Origin: Stramenopiles sp. TOSAG23-2
Lineage: Eukaryota; Sar
Assembly (NCBI GenBank): GCA_900128395.1
Contig: LT649953.1
Coordinates: 1-11,221, forward strand
Length of the DNA: 11,221 bases
Direction of reading: 5' to 3'
Shown here piece after piece: positions 6,805-11,221 of the stretch. The notes beneath the pieces were generated by a model. That model did no database searches. It was not told the DNA's origin and worked only from the letters and a program-made list of their open reading frames with translations. Numbering within the stretch: position 1 is the stretch's first letter; each line of letters opens with the position of its first letter. Position numbers and translations under genes: made by a program.

Positions 6805-6841
6805 CGTATGATATACTTCTTCGTAAACATGATAATATAAA

Positions 6842-9800
6842 TCACCACAAACTAGTTCTAACACTGGTAGATTTTTTTTTAATTTCGGCACGTCTTGCAG
6901 TTCTTAACATTTTCTTCTTTGGTACGGCTCTCCAATCACTAAAATATTTCACAAATTTCTCTTGCACCAATGTTCCTCTTACACTACCGGCAGTGTTGAA
7001 CATATATGCCGCCTGTTCTATTGTTGGTGATGGTAACGAATATTTTTTAAACAAACGTCTTAAACCTTCAACAAAGTCTTCTAGTCGTAAAATTGGAAAT
7101 CTAATATTATGGCCAATTTTTTTACCACCAAATTTATAAAATGCTTGTGCAGGTGTTTGATATGTTTTCATAATCAAATCAACGACTTTTTTACGACGTA
7201 TTTCCATCATATCCCGTTTCTCTGTTTCCTCAGGTTTTGGTGCCAGCCAATATTTAAATTCTGATAATTGAATTTGTCCATCTTCATTCGAATCAATTGC
7301 TTTGACTAATTGTTCCAATTCAGGTGCAGAAATATTAAAACCAATATGACTCAATCCCCTTCTTAGTTCCTCCGGCGATAATTCACCATCACCATCTGTA
7401 TCGAATGTTTTAAAAATTAAATCTAAATTATCAGTTTTTTTTCGAAATGATTCACGAATTTTTTTCATAGCATGTGCTTCAAAATCTAATGTTAATTTAG
7501 CTTGCACGGGCACGATGATTGATCGTTGAAATTCACTATATGATACAGCATTCCCACGAGGTGAGAAAACTTCCCATAGATCTAATATATCATTTTCATT
7601 GGTAATGTTAATGCGCATTAAAACCTTTTTAAAATCTTGATGATCGACAAATCCATCTTTATTCGTATCAAATTCTTCAAACATGCCACGATGATCACCT
7701 CTTGGAGCAAGCTCATATGCAATTTCTCGAATTCGTTGCAACTTTTGCACATGAACTTCAAAAGGCGAAAAGGTAAAAACAAATTCATCTTCATCTAATA
7801 CACCATCGGATTTAGTATCAGCCCGATTGTATAATTCTACCCATTGCGCTGATGATAAATTCAATTTCTCAATTTGAGACATATTTGCACCAAATAAATG
7901 GTTGCTCAACATCCAAAGTTCAAATTCAGATGCTGAAGGACACACTTTTAATCGTCGACCAAATTTTTCTTTGAACAAACGTCGTAGCTCTTTATCTGCA
8001 TCTTTTTCAACTTGACCACCACGTCGTTTCGTAGTAAAAGAGCGACCAATAACTTTTAATGCTTCCTCTAACCAGCCAAATTTCAATTGACCAGGTCTAA
8101 ATTTTGCAGCAAAATCTTTATACGTAATTTTGCCACGGCCACTAGTATCTATCAAATGTGCCAATCTCTCAACTTGTTCAGTAGACATATATGGTATTCC
8201 CATGGCAATCAAACCTTTTCGCAATTGAGCAACATCTAATGAAATAGATGCAATTGTACGTTGGACTTTATCAGACCCAGGATCAAATTTTTGTGGATCA
8301 GCGTTGCTGGATGATGATGCTCCAATACCGCCATTAGTTTTTGATAAAGCTAAGAAACAGAAACATTTTTCGACCCGCCATCGTAATGCACCTATTCTTT
8401 TTTTAATCTCACGCACCAATTGATCCGTGCTTACAGCAAATCCCATGGAAGCATCGCTGAATTTTTCAAATTGAGTTAAATCAACATACCCAACATACTC
8501 AATATCAATCAAATTAAACAATGATCTAACTACTTTAGGATGAACGTATAAGTACGAATCATGTACATGCAATGGAGAAATCATTTGTCTTGCTGTATTT
8601 GGACCTGTTGAATTCGATTCATTATGAAAAACTTTAGTTAAATCATCTAATGATATATAGCCATCATTGTCCCTATCAATCGCATTGAAAAGATCTTTTG
8701 GTGAATGTCTACGACGATATAACCGATCAAACAATTCCACTCGCAAAGATGATAATGACCACTTTGCATATGGAGATCGACCACCACTGCCAAGGCTGTT
8801 ATTGTTATTTTTCCTTCCCTCTGAACCCCATGCATTACTAGGTTGTAGCATTACATTTTCGTTAAATGCTCCTCGCAAACTTTCCATTTCACTTTCTCCA
8901 AGATGCATCGAAATAACCTTTTTAACCCTATTATCATATTTGAAATTTTCAGGTGATAGAAACTTGAAAAACTCTTTATTATTTAAAAAGCCATCTTTGT
9001 CCAAATCGAAAATTTCAAATAATGCTTCATAATGTTCATCACTAGGAGAAAATAATGAAGATGGTAATCCAGCTTTATTAAGCAATTCAATGAAATCAGA
9101 TCGTGAAATTAAACTAACACTATTTGTATGCTTCTCACTATGAATGCGAAATAATGCAGCATTGGATAATGATTCTACTTTTTGGTATATTTTTACCAAA
9201 CGCAAGTTGTGAATAATCCAATTAAATTGATCTTTATCGTTCTTTTCTTTAAACGACCGCTTAAAACTATCAATGTCTGTTTTAAATAAGGTGGTAAAAT
9301 CTTCTATCCCAACACTATTGGAGTCAATATTATTTGTTATACCACCAGATGCGATCATCATAATTTGATCAACTTCCGACATATTTAAGTGGCACCCTAA
9401 ACCTCTTAACGTTCGCGTCAATTCCGTACGCGTAATAGTCCTTTCATTTCTTCGATTTTGTTTCTTTAATGATCGTTCCAGAATATTACCAATTCCATCA
9501 TCTTCACTATTGCCAAATCCGGTTGATTTTTTCACTGAATCACGTATACGGTCTAAAACAGTGGTTTTCCACATTTTATCATGGGATTCAAATGTTTGCT
9601 GCAAACGTTTCCGTAACAATTCCAAATCAATAACAGTTCTACCAGATCCTTGAGCAGATATGGATGTACCAATTTCACGTATCAAGTTGGATGATAATTT
9701 AGGTTCTAATTTTTTCAATCCAATGACCCACTCATCATACGTAACAATCCCATCATTATTTTCATCTAAATAACCAATCAATTCTGTTATTGTTAAATGA

Positions 9801-11215
9801 TGATTGTACAACATTTCTTGTAATTTTTTAATAATGTTATTTGATTTTTCAACACCAAAATGAGACTCAAAATCTTTCAAGCCAACATATTTATCATTAT
9901 CTACATCTAACAGACGTAACAATCTGTCTGCTTGTGCGGACGATATGACAAAATTTTCCTTTTCCAAGCATTTGCGAAGTTGATCAGCATCCAAAAGCTT
10001 TTTACGAATGTTTGAACTTGGTTTATGCGATAACAGACGTTGAAATGCGCTGTAAGTATCTTTAAATCCTTTCATAACCCATGTTCTAATATTTTGCAAA
10101 ATTGTTTCCTCCCAATCAATGTCTTTTGGTTCCTCAGGCAATTTCATTATAGCAATAAAATCTTTCGATGTAACATAATGGCGCCGTTGAAACAAATGCG
10201 ATACAAGAATACCAAGATCGTCTTTGGAAACGTATCTATTACCATTATTTGAAAAGATATTTAAAAAATCTTTACTGTTTATCTTGCGTTGGGTTTTTTT
10301 ATCAAATAGGCGAAATGCTGCGGTAAGCGTTAAGCGTTTGCTTAAAAGCCAATCGTGAAAATGAAAAATTGCTTTTTTTACATTAGTACTACGTGTATCA
10401 TTAATATTTGATCCACTTCTCATATCAGAAGTATTGTTGCGCTTACTCTCTTTTCCCATTAATCGCGAAAAACTACGATTTGTTGGCCTCTCCCGATACG
10501 AAGTGGTAGCTCCACCTGCACCATTATATGTTACCCTCCGATCCCCACCTCCCCCTCCGTTTCTGCCACTTGGGCGTGTCGTTTCATTAAAACCGGAACG
10601 ATAATGTGCAGATCTACGTATTGGCGATATTAAATCATCAAAATTGTTATTGTTTCCAGTTTCATTTAATTCATCTTCAATACCATAATCAACATTTAAA
10701 CGTGGTTTACACCATAATTTACCATAATCTAATTTAGATTTCAATGACATCGAGGTGGTAGACAAATTATCATTGTCTTTACATGCATCTAGTAAAGCAA
10801 CAACGTCATTTTCACTGATTGATGGTAGCATAATTTCAATGCAAGATTTTAAAACATGATAATCGATCCCTAATTTAAACATACTAAGAGAATCTGATGG
10901 CCTTACTTGCATCATTATTTGATCCCGTAAATGCCTACCAGATGTCGGCTTCACATCATTCACTCTGCTAAAACCTTCAATCATAGATCTCATATCTTTT
11001 AAAATATTTTGTACATGTTTATTTCCACCTCTAAATCGATTGTTGCCACTATTACTGCTACGAAATCCCCACACGAAATCTTCCACCGTGATACCAGATA
11101 TTGTACCGCGTCCACTTCTACCTCTACCACGTAATTCTCTAATTATATCATTTGAATCATCGATTGATAAACGAAATGTTGACCTTAGATCAGATGGTAT
11201 TATAATTCCATCATG
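6842..11215 (-). CDS. Large multi-EF-hand calcium-binding protein (5' partial)
   Basis: The frame is open from 11215 to a TGA at 6844-6842, at least 1,457 residues. There is no ATG at its upstream end. It begins just after TAG at 11218-11216, which as part of CCTAG is a plausible splice acceptor, so more protein probably lies outside the window. Counting from the Val codon at 11086, calcium-binding loops are at 394 (DVDNDKYVGLKD), 441, 694, 804, 1090, 1140, 1229 and 1265. Most are canonical (D-x-D/N-x-D-G...E/D), though 394 lacks the Gly. Degenerate loops are at about 262, 861 and 980. The spacing suggests repeated EF-hand pairs along the whole chain. The N-terminal 235 residues are Asn/Gly/Ser/Arg-rich with RGRGRSGRG-type segments, and the C-terminus is Lys/Arg-rich. 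No membrane segment or enzyme domain is seen. It resembles EFCAB6-like multi-EF-hand proteins in architecture, but orthology is unproven. If the extension is wrong, the first in-frame ATG is at 10993. Confidence 0.85.
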   Translation of the reverse strand, partial: HDGIIIPSDLRSTFRLSIDDSNDIIRELRGRGRSGRGTISGITVEDFVWGFRSSNSGNNRFRGGNKHVQNILKDMRSMIEGFSRVNDVKPTSGRHLRDQIMMQVRPSDSLSMFKLGIDYHVLKSCIEIMLPSISENDVVALLDACKDNDNLSTTSMSLKSKLDYGKLWCKPRLNVDYGIEDELNETGNNNNFDDLISPIRRSAHYRSGFNETTRPSGRNGGGGGDRRVTYNGAGGATTSYRERPTNRSFSRLMGKESKRNNTSDMRSGSNINDTRSTNVKKAIFHFHDWLLSKRLTLTAAFRLFDKKTQRKINSKDFLNIFSNNGNRYVSKDDLGILVSHLFQRRHYVTSKDFIAIMKLPEEPKDIDWEETILQNIRTWVMKGFKDTYSAFQRLLSHKPSSNIRKKLLDADQLRKCLEKENFVISSAQADRLLRLLDVDNDKYVGLKDFESHFGVEKSNNIIKKLQEMLYNHHLTITELIGYLDENNDGIVTYDEWVIGLKKLEPKLSSNLIREIGTSISAQGSGRTVIDLELLRKRLQQTFESHDKMWKTTVLDRIRDSVKKSTGFGNSEDDGIGNILERSLKKQNRRNERTITRTELTRTLRGLGCHLNMSEVDQIMMIASGGITNNIDSNSVGIEDFTTLFKTDIDSFKRSFKEKNDKDQFNWIIHNLRLVKIYQKVESLSNAALFRIHSEKHTNSVSLISRSDFIELLNKAGLPSSLFSPSDEHYEALFEIFDLDKDGFLNNKEFFKFLSPENFKYDNRVKKVISMHLGESEMESLRGAFNENVMLQPSNAWGSEGRKNNNNSLGSGGRSPYAKWSLSSLRVELFDRLYRRRHSPKDLFNAIDRDNDGYISLDDLTKVFHNESNSTGPNTARQMISPLHVHDSYLYVHPKVVRSLFNLIDIEYVGYVDLTQFEKFSDASMGFAVSTDQLVREIKKRIGALRWRVEKCFCFLALSKTNGGIGASSSSNADPQKFDPGSDKVQRTIASISLDVAQLRKGLIAMGIPYMSTEQVERLAHLIDTSGRGKITYKDFAAKFRPGQLKFGWLEEALKVIGRSFTTKRRGGQVEKDADKELRRLFKEKFGRRLKVCPSASEFELWMLSNHLFGANMSQIEKLNLSSAQWVELYNRADTKSDGVLDEDEFVFTFSPFEVHVQKLQRIREIAYELAPRGDHRGMFEEFDTNKDGFVDHQDFKKVLMRINITNENDILDLWEVFSPRGNAVSYSEFQRSIIVPVQAKLTLDFEAHAMKKIRESFRKKTDNLDLIFKTFDTDGDGELSPEELRRGLSHIGFNISAPELEQLVKAIDSNEDGQIQLSEFKYWLAPKPEETEKRDMMEIRRKKVVDLIMKTYQTPAQAFYKFGGKKIGHNIRFPILRLEDFVEGLRRLFKKYSLPSPTIEQAAYMFNTAGSVRGTLVQEKFVKYFSDWRAVPKKKMLRTARRAEIKKKSTSVRTSLW

Positions 11216-11221
11216 CTAGGT
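11216..11221 (-). other. Possible 3' splice site at the window edge
   Basis: Read on the minus strand the window begins ACCTAG, followed by CATGATGG. The TAG is in frame with the EF-hand frame and would block it, but the AG is a valid acceptor. The 43 codons after it (residues HDGIIIPSD... to GITVEDF) read as normal, charged coding sequence. Only six bases of the would-be intron are visible, so the branch point cannot be checked. Confidence 0.4.

Larger units (their letters stand above)
6270..6841. other. Intergenic region between convergent hsp10 and EF-hand genes
   Basis: These 572 bp are very A/T-rich and contain no credible gene. They hold two AATAAA hexamers behind hsp10, three notable hairpins, a (TA)9 run, a 16-base direct repeat TCAGAATATATATATA (6563-6578 and 6595-6610), and nine TACGAA/TTCGTA hexamers, six of them between 6679 and 6804. 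The last 200 bases before 6842 are the 3' flank of the EF-hand gene. Confidence 0.6.

Noticed and set aside
8667-9032. A 121-codon plus-strand frame inside the EF-hand gene
   Set aside because: Antisense shadow of a well-supported EF-hand region.

Overview
The window is a compact, AT-rich stretch of a eukaryotic nuclear genome, probably from a protist. The evidence is four eukaryotic-type protein genes, standard stop codons (TAA and TGA), one short GT-AG intron with a textbook TACTAAC branch point, AATAAA signals behind two genes, and low-complexity A/T intergenic DNA. The genes are a dynein heavy chain, a large aldehyde dehydrogenase, mitochondrial-type Hsp10 and a giant EF-hand protein. Introns look rare: open frames of more than 1,000 and 1,400 codons run uninterrupted. 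I cannot place the species from the sequence alone.

Layout. 1-3075 (+): the 3' part of a very divergent dynein heavy chain, open from the first base, covering stalk, AAA5 and AAA6 but ending without the usual C-terminal domain. 3076-3333: a short 3'-3' intergenic region with nested palindromes. 3334-5230 (-): a two-exon aldehyde dehydrogenase of 612 aa. Its 58-nt terminal intron (3446-3503) hides 36 C-terminal residues, so a simple ORF call stops too early. 5231-5966: a 736-bp divergent promoter region shared by the dehydrogenase and hsp10, with a locally GC-richer patch of 9-bp repeats and a possible minimal heat-shock element. 5967-6269 (+): Hsp10. 6270-6841: a 572-bp 3'-3' intergenic region, extremely AT-rich, with hairpins and a (TA)n run. 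6842-11215 (-): a multi-EF-hand calcium-binding protein whose 5' end lies beyond the window, probably behind another intron.

The four genes are ordinary neighbours, not an operon: they alternate in orientation (convergent, divergent, convergent) and share no obvious pathway. Hsp10 serves mitochondrial protein folding, dynein and a large EF-hand protein could both belong to the cytoskeleton or a flagellum, and the dehydrogenase is metabolic.

I do not see a clearly new multi-gene system. The observations most worth following are: (1) the hexamer TACGAA/TTCGTA, often as a palindrome, occurs 13 times in the two 3'-3' intergenic regions and not at all in the divergent promoter region; (2) an in-frame 66-bp near-identical repeat links the first bases of the window to the dynein C-terminus, suggesting a tandem duplication or an assembly fault; (3) the terminal intron has its donor overlapping an in-frame stop.
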